From an uncultured Phascolarctobacterium sp. (GTDB taxonomy: Bacteria; Bacillota; Negativicutes; Acidaminococcales; Acidaminococcaceae), in the NCBI GenBank assembly GCA_900541915.1, contig UQLS01000004.1, forward strand, positions 62,001-126,000: DNA of 64,000 bases, written 5' to 3'. Made by a program: the position numbers and the translations under genes. Positions 1 through 8,517 of the stretch are shown here, in pieces (the first letter of the stretch is position 1; each line of letters starts with the position of its first letter). The notes under the pieces were generated by a model. It was not told the DNA's origin and ran no database searches. It was given only the letters and a program-made list of their open reading frames with translations.

Positions 1-715
1 CTTTACCAATCTCACCGCTGACTGTCAGCGCCACGCCTGCCTGGATATTTTCTGCTTTTATGAGATTATTGCAGTTATGGATACCATTTTCAACAAAGAC
101 AAAGTCTGTTGTCTTGCCTGCGGCTAAATCCAGCCCGCCTGTCAACGCCTTAACCTCAATACCTCCATCATCTCCATTAAAATTTCGTAAAAGCTTTATC
201 TCACCGCTCCAACCATTAATGATGAGTTTGTTGTCTGTTTGTCCTTCATGAGCAGAATAGACTAAATACCCCCACAATTCTGCCTGGCTTACATCAGCCG
301 TACCCGATAAGGTAATACTATTATCACTAACCGAACCTGAGTAAGAATAACCGCCCACAACGACACCTGTAACCGTACCTCCGCTGATATTTACCGTGTT
401 CTTTACAGCATTTCCATTTTCCGCATAGCCGCCGTAGACATTTCCTACCGTACCACCGCTGACAGTAACCTTGTTCTTTGCAGCATCACCATTCTCCGCA
501 TGGCCGCCAATAACGCCATGATCCAAATCACTGTCGATAATAACCACATTATCAGCAGCGCCTTTGCTGCCCACATAAAATATATTACTATCAATTTTTA
601 TAGTACCTTCACTCAACCCGCTGTTAGCCTGCGCCGCCAAGGGCAGTACAAAGCCTCCCAGCCCTATCGCCAGTACGCTGGCTAATACCTTCTGCGCCAG
701 TATCGCTTTCTTCAT
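1..715 (-). CDS. Autotransporter-like repeat adhesin, N-terminal part (cut by window edge)
   Basis: The reading frame is open from the ATG at 715 to the window edge (about 238 residues) and continues beyond it. It begins with a signal peptide: a lysine-containing N-terminus, a hydrophobic core, and a cleavage site near AQA-NS at about residues 29-32. After it come glycine/asparagine-rich segments of the type GNAxKNxVxxxGGTV with YGGY motifs, spaced about 25 residues apart, as expected for a surface beta-helix passenger. The N-terminus and the repeats resemble the complete autotransporter encoded at 2470-5754, so the two are probably paralogues. The C-terminal barrel is not visible, so the autotransporter assignment rests on that resemblance. 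Confidence 0.75.
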   Translation of the reverse strand, partial: MKKAILAQKVLASVLAIGLGGFVLPLAAQANSGLSEGTIKIDSNIFYVGSKGAADNVVIIDSDLDHGVIGGHAENGDAAKNKVTVSGGTVGNVYGGYAENGNAVKNTVNISGGTVTGVVVGGYSYSGSVSDNSITLSGTADVSQAELWGYLVYSAHEGQTDNKLIINGWSGEIKLLRNFNGDDGGIEVKALTGGLDLAAGKTTDFVFVENGIHNCNNLIKAENIQAGVALTVSGEIGK

Positions 716-1106
716 ATCATCCACTTCCTTTCGCCTGTACATTAACAAAATTTATCTTTACTTAATTATCTTTAATTAGAGTATAACATGCACATCTCCT
801 GCAGCACAAAACAGATTTTTTGCAGCTGCACAGAGTGGTATTTTCTGTAACGTATTTTACACAGCTCCTGTCAGTCAGCACTTAAACTAAGTTTACTGCT
901 TTTATGCACAAGGTTGGTAATGCTTACGCATTACCTGTTTAGGGACCTGCTGCGCCGAAGAAAAAAAGAAAAAGAAAAAAAGAAGCTCACCCTTCTAATG
1001 GCATGGCGTGGCGCAAAAAAGAACCTGCGCAAGAAAAATTTTTTACACACTGGTTCTGTTTTTGCCCTTTACCGCCCATTTAAAGAGTGAAAGGACGTGA
1101 TACAAC
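716..1106. other. 391-bp intergenic region between divergent genes
   Basis: This stretch separates the minus-strand adhesin from the plus-strand amidase cassette. It holds a short perfect inverted repeat GGTAATGC-TTAC-GCATTACC (about 916-935) without a T-run. It also holds an A/G-rich stretch (about 959-985) and a segment near 1008-1040 that resembles the left end of the MITE-like element at 20064-20558 (GCGCaaAAAAGAAC...GCgcAAGAAAA). I see no convincing small gene here. Confidence 0.4.
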
Positions 1107-1685
1107 ATGGCAGATACCCAAGAAGCTGTCAGTCTCCGCCAGCTCTACCAGCTGGGAGCGGCGGCGAAAGGCAGGATCAGCCGCATCTATCTGCACTGGA
1201 CGGCAGGCCATTACGGACAGACTTTTGCCGACTACCATCTGAACATCGACAGCGACGGACAGATTTATAAAACCTGTGCCGCCCTCACCAGCCGCAAAAG
1301 TCATACCTGGCGGCGCAACACCGGCAGCATCGGCATCGCCCTCTGCTGCGCGTACAACGCAACCTGCAGCGCCGCAGGCAAAGTTAATCTTGGCCCTGAG
1401 CCGCCTACTAAACTGCAGATTGAAAAAACTGCGCAGGCTGTTGCCGTACTCTCGCTGGCACTGGGTTTTACCGTGGACTTTGGCACCGTAACCACGCACG
1501 CCGAAGCCGCCTGTATGGACGGCTACGGTTTCGGCAGCGACGACAGCGATATGCGCTGGGACCTTCTGCTGCTGCCGGATTATCCCCTTACTGACGCCCT
1601 GCGTCCCGGGGGAGTGGTACTGCGGGGCAAAGCTAACTGGTACCGCGCCCTTTATTTACAGCGCCGCGCACAGGCGCACACTTAA
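1107..1685 (+). CDS. N-acetylmuramoyl-L-alanine amidase (Amidase_2/PGRP fold)
   Basis: This 192-residue protein probably cleaves the bond between muramic acid and the stem peptide of peptidoglycan. An early HWTAG motif (His30) and later THAEA and D-x-RWD motifs match the zinc-binding and catalytic positions of the Amidase_2 family. There is no signal peptide, as in many phage-type lysins. The ATG at 1107 follows AAAGGA. It is the first gene of a plus-strand cassette with DUF1659, DUF2922 and YvrJ proteins, which starts 15 bp downstream. That cassette is common in Firmicutes, but its role is not known. The amidase call is firm; the physiological role (cell-wall turnover or prophage remnant) is open. 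Confidence 0.8.
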   Translation: MADTQEAVSLRQLYQLGAAAKGRISRIYLHWTAGHYGQTFADYHLNIDSDGQIYKTCAALTSRKSHTWRRNTGSIGIALCCAYNATCSAAGKVNLGPEPPTKLQIEKTAQAVAVLSLALGFTVDFGTVTTHAEAACMDGYGFGSDDSDMRWDLLLLPDYPLTDALRPGGVVLRGKANWYRALYLQRRAQAHT

Positions 1686-1700
1686 AGGAGGAAGAATATT

Positions 1701-1928
1701 ATGGCAGTAACCGAAGAAATTCTGAAACGCAGTCTCAGCATCAACATCGAAGACGGCATGAGCGCTTCCGGCTCTCCCAAGACCAAAGCGCGCACCTACA
1801 GCGGCATCAAAGACGATGCTGCGGCAGATAAGCTGTACGCGGCAGGCGAAGCACTGGGCAGTTTGATGAAAAAGACCGTGCAGAGCATTTCCGTTACCGA
1901 AAAGACCGAACTGGCAGAATCCATGTAA
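1701..1928 (+). CDS. DUF1659 family small protein
   Basis: This 75-residue soluble protein has an excellent ribosome site (AAAGGAGG) before the ATG. Its size, the early basic/serine-rich part and the ending in a short helix fit DUF1659. That family is usually found next to a DUF2922 gene and a YvrJ gene, exactly as here. There are no cysteines, signal peptide or membrane segments. Its function is unknown. The conserved neighbourhood suggests it acts with the other small proteins of this cassette. Confidence 0.7.
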   Translation: MAVTEEILKRSLSINIEDGMSASGSPKTKARTYSGIKDDAAADKLYAAGEALGSLMKKTVQSISVTEKTELAESM

Positions 1929-2000
1929 CGGCTGACGGAAACGGAGGGCAGTAATGAAGCTTTTCTGGAAAATCTTATTACACATTATCGGAGGTAAAAT

Positions 2001-2213
2001 ATGGAAAAAGTATTAGAACTTGTTTTTAAAGACGCAGCAGGCGATAAAAAAATCATCAAAGTTACCGACCCTAAAGACGAGGTAAATGCGGAAACTGCCC
2101 GCACGGCTATGCAGGCTGTTATCGACGCGGATGTTTTTGAAACTTCCGGCGGCAGTCTGACCGAAATTGTGGAAGCGCGCCTGCGTACTACCCAGGTGGA
2201 CGTACTGGAGTAA
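2001..2213 (+). CDS. DUF2922 family small protein
   Basis: This 70-residue protein starts after a GGAGG site. It has the DUF2922 pattern: an N-terminal beta-strand (LELVFKDAAGDKK), a central helix with A-R-T-A-M-Q, and a C-terminal strand ending A-R-L-R-T-T. It lies between the DUF1659 gene and the YvrJ-type gene. The function of the family is not established. A possible leader ORF of 20 codons starting at 1953 overlaps its start and has a weak ribosome site; I do not call it. Confidence 0.7.
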   Translation: MEKVLELVFKDAAGDKKIIKVTDPKDEVNAETARTAMQAVIDADVFETSGGSLTEIVEARLRTTQVDVLE

Positions 2214-2222
2214 CGGCTGCCT

Positions 2223-2387
2223 ATGGAATTTAACCAGCTGGGCGCATATCTTGCGGACTACGGCTTTCCCATGGTTTTGAGCTGGTACCTGCTGCTGCGC
2301 ATGGAAAGCAGGCTGGATAAGCTCTGCGCCGGTATCGAAAATCTCAACCGTACCATTTCTCTGCAGGGACAAGCTAAAGTATTTTAA
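2223..2387 (+). CDS. YvrJ family membrane microprotein
   Basis: This 54-residue ORF starts nine bases after the DUF2922 stop. The N-terminal half is hydrophobic (YGFPMVLSWYLLLRME) and is followed by a short charged amphipathic helix ending in an asparagine-rich part (IENLNRT). The GFP-x(3)-S-x-Y-L-L-x-R-x-E pattern is typical of YvrJ proteins, which are found at the end of DUF1659-DUF2922 clusters. It is probably a single-pass membrane peptide. The function is unknown. A terminator follows immediately. Confidence 0.7.
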   Translation: MEFNQLGAYLADYGFPMVLSWYLLLRMESRLDKLCAGIENLNRTISLQGQAKVF

Positions 2388-2392
2388 AAAGC

Positions 2393-2431
2393 AAAAGACA
2401 CAGCATGATTTAACTCTGCTGTGTCTTTTTG
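2393..2431. terminator. Bidirectional intrinsic terminator
   Basis: A 13-bp perfect stem (AAAAGACACAGCA with TGCTGTGTCTTTT) around an 11-nt loop, with T-runs on both strands. It ends the amidase cassette and also lies past the autotransporter stop at 2470. Confidence 0.85.
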
Positions 2432-2469
2432 TATGTTTCCTTCAATATATTATATTTTAGCCTGTCAGC

Positions 2470-5400
2470 TTAAAAACTGTAAACAGCCTGCACACTGCCG
2501 CTGATTCCCTGCTGCATACCTGCGTAGCCCTTTACATTGGCATCAAAATACCAGGGAGATGCTTTGCCCGGAGTATAACGGAAGCCAACTTCACCGATTA
2601 CCGTACTACCCTCTAAGGACGGAGTATACATCCTGTGGCCTGCTGCCGCACCGCCGACATCACCACTGAATTCATATTCCCACGCCAGTCCGTAGTAACT
2701 GGTAAGTTTATCGCCCTGCTGCTCACTGAAACGGGCACCAAGACGCAGTTTACTGCTGTCGATCGCATCAAAATCAAAGCTATCATTAGCAATGGTTACG
2801 CTATCACCTTCATGACGAGTATAGAAATATTTACCGTAAATATCCCAGCTCTTACCCTTTTCCAGCTTAATCAGCTTACCAATCCCGACATGAGCACCAT
2901 AGTAAGCATTTTCTGTTTTAAAACCGTGAGTTTTTCCGCTTGTTTCTGCCAGCGCATTACTTACTTCATTTTTAGCCAAACCGGCACGGACAGAGGCTTC
3001 TGTATAGACGCCGTTTTTCTTTGCATAGCGCATCAGTAGGCCGCCACCATTATAAACTGCATTACCATCGCCGCGCAAAACATTGCCGCTAAAATCATTA
3101 TAAGTATTGTAGTTGCCGCTGCCGTTTTCAAAGAAAGCGCCATAACTGAGCTTGCCGCTTCCTGCTTCTACAGTTTTAGTTGCGCCCACAATACCGTTCC
3201 AGCCATTAATATCTACATAACTGCCGGTTTTATACTTACTGTTATTGCCGCTGATAGTGGCAAAAGTGCTGACGCCTGCTTCCTCATACTGCAATTTGCT
3301 GATGCTGTCGGCAATAACCTCACTGCCCTGGTTAACCATAGCAGCAGTAGCCGCTCTTGTTTCGGTGGTGATGGCAGTCTGCTTCTGCAGCTGCACGTCG
3401 CTGACCTTAAAGATAACATTTCCGTCAGCGTCAGTTGTTATTTCGCCACTAGCAGCACCTGTTACACCTGCCAGTATACCATCTTCAGTAACTTCGGTTT
3501 TAATTCCAGTTAAATCAACATTATCTTCTGCTGTGATAATTTCAAGTTCACTACCAGTTGTTAAATTCTGACCTCCGGCGATGGAATTGACTTTAACAGT
3601 TGTACCACTTAAATCAGTCTTTCCTCCACCTGTAATATGCAAAATACCATTATCAGCCAGCTTACTGCCGTTGATTTCAATAACATCAGTACCGCTGATG
3701 CCTGCAATGCTGCCACTCCAGCCATTAATCCTAATGATATTTTCACCAGCCGTATTATCACTCAGCAAAAGCTTATTGCTATTAGCATTTTCAAAACCAG
3801 CAATAATCGTTGCACCACTTAAATCAGCATCGCCGCTGATAGTGATTACATTGCCCTCAGCTTTACCATTATTAGTATAGCCACCGTAAACAGTACCTGT
3901 GATTTTTCCGCCATTGATAACCACGGAGTTATTCAGCGCATCACCTTTTTCAGTATAGCCGCCGTAAACATTCAAATATAAATTGGGTTGAACAGTATTA
4001 ATTACTACATAATTGCCTTCTGCTGTTCCATTGCCAGTCATCGCACCATATATACTACCATTCTCAACGCTGCCGCCATTTAATATAACTCCATTACCGC
4101 TTACTTTTCCTTCCAAATAACTTTCAATAGCAGCTCCGTAAACTGCTCCGCTAATACTACCGCCATTGATGATTACAGTGTTTTCTTCGGCATTACCCTT
4201 TCCAGTGATTAAAGCACCACGCACACCATCGCCTGTAGAGCCATCGTTGATAACCACCATATTACCTTCAGCATTACCATTTTCAACTTTAGCTCCATAA
4301 ACTGGAGAATATTCTATTTTCCCACTGTTAATCTCAACATAGTTATTCAGCGCATCACCTGTTATGATATTTGCACCAACTATTTCTGTATAGGAGATTT
4401 CACCACCATTAATGATAACAGCATTACCTTCAGCATTACCTTTGGTAACGCTGGCACCATAAATTTCAGTTCTCTCATCCTGTTCATTGACTATCTTGCC
4501 ATCGTTAATAACTACGCTGTTGCCTGTAGCATCACCCTGAAGGACAACACCACCCTTTATACTTTGAGTATTTGTTATCGCTCCACCGTTGATAGTTACA
4601 TTATTATTCTCAGCATTACCATTGTTTGCATAACCACCTGTAATACTGTAAGAAAAAATCTTTCCATCATTGATAACCACACTGTTTCCGGTACTGTTAC
4701 CAAAAGTCATAACTATACCGCCATCTAGTGAACTATGAATCTCACCACCGTTGATTACTACAGCATTATTACGGGCATTGCCTTCATGAACAAAAGTACC
4801 ATTAGTTACTCCATTATCAGCATTTATAGTTCCATCATTAATGATAAGCACATTATTAATAGCATCACCGTTTTCAATCTTGGCCGCATAAATCCTGCCA
4901 GTAATATCGCCATTATTGATAACTATTGCATTACCCTCAGCATTACCAGTTTCAACTTTGGATCCATAAATATAAGAATTATTAATTTCACCGCCGTTAA
5001 TCTCAACATAGTTATTTACAGCATTTCCTTCATCTATTATTGCGCCGGCTACTCTGCTGATTTTAGTATTAGCGTTAATAACTACACTGTTGCCTTCGGC
5101 ATTGCCTTTATCGACACTGGCACCACCAGCACTGAAAATTTCTACACCGTTAATTTCAACATAGTTGTTCAGCGCATCACCTTCTGCAATATAAGCGCCA
5201 ATAGCCGTAGAAACTTCTCCGCCATTAATTACTACATTATTACTTTTAGCAGCCCCTTCATCAAGATAAGCACCAATAGCAACAGTAACAATTCCGTTAT
5301 TTACAGTAACACTGTTACCTTCGGTTATACCATCGTCAACACTGGCACCAACAGCACTATAAACATCTCCGCCATTTATAATAATGTTGTTGCCTATAGC

Positions 5401-5754
5401 ATTGCCAGCTTCAACTCTGCCACCATAAACAATACCTGTTGTTCCATTATTGATAATTACGTTGTTACCTGCAGCATCACCTGTTCCGACACTTGCTCCT
5501 GCTATCCCTTTGCAATCAGCACTCACTGTAACAGTATTATTGCTGGCAGTACCTTCAAAAACTCTGCTGCCATAAACTACTATGTCAGTTATATTCTCAT
5601 TAATCACTACATTAGAGCCATCAGGATACAAACCTACATAACGATTACCATCTTCGTAGCCACCACTGTTAGCCAGTGCTGTACTGCTGACAGTTAAAGC
5701 ACCTAAAGCCAGAATACTGCTTAAAACCTTTTTGCTTAATAATTTACTCTGCAT
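2470..5754 (-). CDS. Autotransporter adhesin with 25-residue tandem repeats
   Basis: This 1094-residue type V secreted protein has a signal peptide (residues 1 to about 29, cleaved after ALA). Residues about 50-690 hold a passenger of some 25 tandem units of 25 residues, with a core like GNAEGNxVVINGG followed by YGA or YGG. This is the pattern of a right-handed beta-helix. A coiled linker around 790-830 (LQKQTAITTETRAATAAM) precedes a C-terminal beta-barrel that ends in phenylalanine (VQAVYSF), the outer-membrane sorting signal. This implies a diderm cell and probably adhesion or biofilm formation; the ligand cannot be read. The repeats could recombine and vary in number. The long open frames on the opposite strand are by-products of the repeats. 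Confidence 0.9.
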   Translation of the reverse strand: MQSKLLSKKVLSSILALGALTVSSTALANSGGYEDGNRYVGLYPDGSNVVINENITDIVVYGSRVFEGTASNNTVTVSADCKGIAGASVGTGDAAGNNVIINNGTTGIVYGGRVEAGNAIGNNIIINGGDVYSAVGASVDDGITEGNSVTVNNGIVTVAIGAYLDEGAAKSNNVVINGGEVSTAIGAYIAEGDALNNYVEINGVEIFSAGGASVDKGNAEGNSVVINANTKISRVAGAIIDEGNAVNNYVEINGGEINNSYIYGSKVETGNAEGNAIVINNGDITGRIYAAKIENGDAINNVLIINDGTINADNGVTNGTFVHEGNARNNAVVINGGEIHSSLDGGIVMTFGNSTGNSVVINDGKIFSYSITGGYANNGNAENNNVTINGGAITNTQSIKGGVVLQGDATGNSVVINDGKIVNEQDERTEIYGASVTKGNAEGNAVIINGGEISYTEIVGANIITGDALNNYVEINSGKIEYSPVYGAKVENGNAEGNMVVINDGSTGDGVRGALITGKGNAEENTVIINGGSISGAVYGAAIESYLEGKVSGNGVILNGGSVENGSIYGAMTGNGTAEGNYVVINTVQPNLYLNVYGGYTEKGDALNNSVVINGGKITGTVYGGYTNNGKAEGNVITISGDADLSGATIIAGFENANSNKLLLSDNTAGENIIRINGWSGSIAGISGTDVIEINGSKLADNGILHITGGGKTDLSGTTVKVNSIAGGQNLTTGSELEIITAEDNVDLTGIKTEVTEDGILAGVTGAASGEITTDADGNVIFKVSDVQLQKQTAITTETRAATAAMVNQGSEVIADSISKLQYEEAGVSTFATISGNNSKYKTGSYVDINGWNGIVGATKTVEAGSGKLSYGAFFENGSGNYNTYNDFSGNVLRGDGNAVYNGGGLLMRYAKKNGVYTEASVRAGLAKNEVSNALAETSGKTHGFKTENAYYGAHVGIGKLIKLEKGKSWDIYGKYFYTRHEGDSVTIANDSFDFDAIDSSKLRLGARFSEQQGDKLTSYYGLAWEYEFSGDVGGAAAGHRMYTPSLEGSTVIGEVGFRYTPGKASPWYFDANVKGYAGMQQGISGSVQAVYSF

Positions 5755-5939
5755 AATTAAACCTCACTATTTTATCATTAACTATCTCAGCATAAAATTT
5801 TATTTATCACAGCAAATATAGTTTACTGTATCTGTTCTTACTCCGCAATATTTTCTATGTATATTTTAGAACAATAATTTTAAAATATGCTTTAACATCT
5901 TATATATTCGAATCTCATATACAGCTTTAATAATGACAA

Positions 5940-5972
5940 AAAAGCTGTGAGATAAATTCTCACAGCTTTTAT
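5940..5972 (-). terminator. Terminator of tRNA-Leu
   Basis: A 12-bp stem (AAAAGCTGTGAG with CTCACAGCTTTT) with A/T-runs on both sides, directly downstream of the minus-strand tRNA-Leu gene. Confidence 0.8.
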
Positions 5973-5980
5973 TTTTACAT

Positions 5981-6064
5981 TGGTGCGAGTGACAGGAGTC
6001 GAACCTGCACGCCGAAGGCGCTAGATCCTAAGTCTAGTGCGTCTGCCAGTTCCGCCACACTCGC
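5981..6064 (-). tRNA. tRNA-Leu (anticodon UAG)
   Basis: The acceptor stem GCGAGTG/CACTCGC, a genomically encoded CCA (5981-5983), a T-arm with GGTTCGACTCC, an extra long variable arm and the anticodon loop CTTAGGA identify a class II tRNA-Leu reading CUA/CUG-type codons. The total length of 84 nt fits. Confidence 0.93.
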
Positions 6065-6156
6065 ATAGGTGTATTATACCATAATCTAAAAAGCTTCGTA
6101 AAGAGGCGCAGTTAACTTCTTTATATAAGGAAAGAACACGCCTTGTATTCAGATAT

Positions 6157-6195
6157 AAAAAAACCGTCCGCATATCCTACGGACGGTATTTTTTG
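6157..6195. terminator. Terminator between tRNA-Lys and tRNA-Leu
   Basis: The stem ACCGTCCG/CGGACGGT is flanked by an A-run and a T-run on opposite sides. It would end transcription of the His-Gln-Lys tRNA unit on the minus strand, so tRNA-Leu is probably transcribed separately or by read-through. Confidence 0.75.
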
Positions 6196-6199
6196 AAGT

Positions 6200-6275
6200 T
6201 GGTGATCCACCCGCGACTCGAACGCGGGACACCCTGATTAAAAGTCAGGTGCTCTACCGACTGAGCTAGTGGATC
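6200..6275 (-). tRNA. tRNA-Lys (anticodon UUU)
   Basis: The acceptor stem GATCCAC/GTGGATC with encoded CCA, a D-arm with AGCTCAGTCGGTAGAGC, the anticodon loop CTTTTAA and a standard T-arm. The length is 76 nt. Confidence 0.95.
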
Positions 6276-6278
6276 ACT

Positions 6279-6354
6279 TGGCTGGGGCGGCTGGACTCGA
6301 ACCAACGCATGCGGGAGTCAAAGTCCCGTGCCTTACCGACTTGGCTACGCCCCA
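6279..6354 (-). tRNA. tRNA-Gln (anticodon UUG)
   Basis: The acceptor stem TGGGGCG/CGCCCCA with encoded CCA, a D-arm with AGCCAAGTCGGTAAGGC, the anticodon loop CTTTGAC and a standard T-arm. It lies three bases upstream of tRNA-Lys in the same transcription unit. Confidence 0.95.
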
Positions 6355-6370
6355 ATTTCAGGTTACAAGG

Positions 6371-6447
6371 TGGGGTGACTGGAGGGATTCGAACCCTCGC
6401 GTAACGGAGCCACAATCCGCCGTGTTAACCGCTTCACCACAGCCACC
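6371..6447 (-). tRNA. tRNA-His (anticodon GUG)
   Basis: The acceptor stem GTGGCTG/CAGTCAC with an extra 5' G opposite the discriminator C, the identity mark of tRNA-His. The anticodon loop is TTGTGGC, and the 3' CCA is encoded. It is the first gene of the His-Gln-Lys unit. Confidence 0.95.
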
Positions 6448-6541
6448 AAATTGTATCCAAACTCAATAGCTTGGCGACAGGTGTTATTATACTATACAGT
6501 AACCTGTACGTCAAGTGTTTTTATAATTTTTTTCAAAATTC

Positions 6542-6916
6542 TTATTTTACAGCTACAACTTCGATTTCCAGGCGTGCTCCTTTAGGCAGTGCGGCTACCT
6601 GTACAAAGGAACGTGCCGGCGGATCCATTTTAAAATAACCGGCATAAACCTTGTTTACAGCGTCAAAATAAGCCATATCGGTAGTAAAGACGGTAACTTT
6701 GGCAACATTCATAAATCTGTAACCTGCTTCCGTCAAAATAGCCTCGATATTGCTGAAAATCTGCTCGGTTTCCGCCTCGATGCTGGTCTGTACCATTTCG
6801 CCGGTTTCCGGATTGATAGCAATCTGACCGGAAATATACAGGTTTGCACCTGCCAGTACGGCCTGAGAATAAGGACCTAATGCTTTTGGAGCTCTTTCTG
6901 TACTGATTGTTTGCAT
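6542..6916 (-). CDS. ridA: RidA family 2-iminobutanoate/2-iminopropanoate deaminase
   Basis: This 124-residue protein hydrolyses reactive enamine/imine intermediates such as 2-aminoacrylate to pyruvate and ammonia. It carries the family signatures: an N-terminal A-P-x-x-L-G-P-Y-S-Q-A, the mid-protein SGQI and NPETG, and a C-terminal part with P-x-R-S-x-V-Q-V-A-L-P-x-G-A-x-x-E-I-E. The arginine of P-x-R-S is the substrate carboxylate binder in the family. It starts after AAAGGAG and lies 18 bp downstream of sdaAA. It probably quenches aminoacrylate released by serine dehydratase, so it fits as the last gene of the serine operon. Confidence 0.93.
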   Translation of the reverse strand: MQTISTERAPKALGPYSQAVLAGANLYISGQIAINPETGEMVQTSIEAETEQIFSNIEAILTEAGYRFMNVAKVTVFTTDMAYFDAVNKVYAGYFKMDPPARSFVQVAALPKGARLEIEVVAVK

Positions 6917-6934
6917 AATTACCGCTCTCCTTTA

Positions 6935-7819
6935 TTATTTATCTTTATCCTGGCTGAAATATTTTTTCGCCCAGGCCAGCGCCGTAGGCGTGGTAGCCAT
7001 ACCGCCGCCCGCAGTTTCTCTGAGGGCACAGGGCAGGGCGTCACCGACGCGCTTCATAGCGTCGATGGCCTCGTCTGCCGGAATGAAGCTGCCGATGCCG
7101 CAGAGAGCAAGCTCTGCCGCAGCCAGCGCCTGCAAAGCACAGGAGCCGTTGCGTTTAATGCAGGGCACCTCTACCAGTCCGGCAACCGGGTCACATACCA
7201 GTCCCAGGATATTTTTGAAAACAATAGCTGCTGCCGTGCCAACCTGCGCAGGAGTACCTCCCAGCATGGCTGTTGCCGCACCTGCCGCCATAGCTGCAGC
7301 GCTGCCGCATTCTGCCTGACAGCCGCCGGTTGCACCGGCAAGTGAAGCCCTGTCGCCGATGACGAGACCGATACTGCCTGCCACGACCAGACCTTCAGCC
7401 AGCGTTTCCTCACTTAAATTATAATGCTTTTCCAGCGCAAAGAAAACACCCGGCAATACACCGCTGGCACCTGCCGTCGGTGCTGCCACGATACGTCCCA
7501 TAGCCGCGTTGCATTCGCCTACGGCCATGGCGAAGATTACCGCATCACGCGCTTTCTCGCCTAACAAATCGCAGGACTTGGCCTGCTGCAGTTTTTTGGC
7601 GTCGCCGCCTGTCAGCCCGCTGTGAGAACGCACGCCCGTCAGGCCAAATTCAATGGACTGACGCATGACACGCAGCATTTCCTTCATCTTATTTAAAAGC
7701 TGCTCGCGGTCACATTCCAGCTGCTGCATATTATATTCCACCAGATATTCCTGCAAAGACTGTCCTTTTGCTTCAGCCTCGGCAATCCATCTGTTTAATG
7801 AAAGCTTATCATTTTTCAT
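6935..7819 (-). CDS. sdaAA: L-serine dehydratase, alpha subunit (iron-sulphur type)
   Basis: This is the catalytic subunit (294 residues) of the two-subunit [4Fe-4S] enzyme that converts L-serine to pyruvate and ammonia. Cysteines that can ligate the cluster are visible in the G-L-V-C-D-P-V-A-G-L-V-E-V-P-C segment and in GGCQAECG. Glycine-rich motifs (APTAGASG, GAAAAMAAG) are typical of the SdaA alpha domain. The start at 7819 follows GAGGT. It lies 8 bp downstream of sdaAB. The split alpha/beta arrangement is the usual Firmicute form, whereas E. coli SdaA is a fusion. The product pyruvate can feed the PFOR encoded at 16170. Confidence 0.95.
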   Translation of the reverse strand: MKNDKLSLNRWIAEAEAKGQSLQEYLVEYNMQQLECDREQLLNKMKEMLRVMRQSIEFGLTGVRSHSGLTGGDAKKLQQAKSCDLLGEKARDAVIFAMAVGECNAAMGRIVAAPTAGASGVLPGVFFALEKHYNLSEETLAEGLVVAGSIGLVIGDRASLAGATGGCQAECGSAAAMAAGAATAMLGGTPAQVGTAAAIVFKNILGLVCDPVAGLVEVPCIKRNGSCALQALAAAELALCGIGSFIPADEAIDAMKRVGDALPCALRETAGGGMATTPTALAWAKKYFSQDKDK

Positions 7820-7827
7820 GGGCTACC

Positions 7828-8493
7828 TCACAAAACACCGGCGATAAAGCGTACAGAATGAATCTGCTCCAGCGCGCCGATGAGATTGATGATGCATGGC
7901 GGTACATCCTGGTCACATTCGATAACCATGGAAGCCGTGCCGCCTCTGTCGTTGCGGAAAAGACGCATGGTGGCAATATTGACGCCGCCGTTAGCCAGCG
8001 TACTGCTGACCAGCGCTATTACGCCACGTTTATCCTCGTGCAGCGTCAAAATAGCGGGCAGTCTGCCTGTCAGCTCCACGGGGAAACCGTCGATGGAGGT
8101 TACCTTCACCTGGCCGCCGCCTACGGAAGAGCCGATAATCTCGCAGCTGCTGCCTGCCGCATCCGTCAGACGGAACAGTACCGTATTGGGATGGGTAAGG
8201 TTGCCTAAGTCAATTTTATGGAAGGCATAGCGCATACCGCACTCTGCCGCGTATTTTTCCGCTTCGGGAATACGCTCGTCATCCGGTTTCCAGCCCATGA
8301 GTCCTGCCAATAGCGCCATATCGGTGCCGTGGCCGCGGTAGGTTTCCGCAAAGGAGCCGTGCAGATGGATTTCCGCCACTGCCGGCCGTGAGCCCAAAAT
8401 ACCGGCAGCCAGAAGCCCCAGCCGTACTGCGCCCGCTGTATGGGAACTGGATGGCCCGATCATCACCGGGCCGATAACGTCGATAATGTTCAT
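7828..8493 (-). CDS. sdaAB: L-serine dehydratase, beta subunit with ACT domain
   Basis: This 221-residue subunit pairs with SdaAA. It begins with the family sequence GPVMIGPSSSHTAGA (about residues 8-22). It ends with an ACT regulatory domain (about residues 145-221; HEDKRGVIALVSSTLANGGVNIATM), which in the family senses serine. The start follows AAAGGAG. It lies 24 bp downstream of the HutP-like gene in the same operon. Confidence 0.95.
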   Translation of the reverse strand: MNIIDVIGPVMIGPSSSHTAGAVRLGLLAAGILGSRPAVAEIHLHGSFAETYRGHGTDMALLAGLMGWKPDDERIPEAEKYAAECGMRYAFHKIDLGNLTHPNTVLFRLTDAAGSSCEIIGSSVGGGQVKVTSIDGFPVELTGRLPAILTLHEDKRGVIALVSSTLANGGVNIATMRLFRNDRGGTASMVIECDQDVPPCIINLIGALEQIHSVRFIAGVL

Positions 8494-8517
8494 ACGTTTC
8501 TCCTTTACGCAGACTTT

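Noticed and set aside
914..936. A terminator at GGTAATGC-TTAC-GCATTACC
   Set aside because: The hairpin has no T-run on either strand and does not follow a gene end.
1953..2015. A 20-codon ORF between the DUF1659 and DUF2922 genes
   Set aside because: Overlaps the DUF2922 start and ribosome site; too short to support.
1107..2387. Prophage fragment
   Set aside because: The amidase resembles phage lysins, but no other phage genes or attachment sites are present, and the cassette is a widely conserved chromosomal cluster.
4735..5697. A 320-residue plus-strand frame within the autotransporter gene
   Set aside because: It is the mirror of the tandem repeats (isoleucine/asparagine/threonine-rich), without start signals or known domains.
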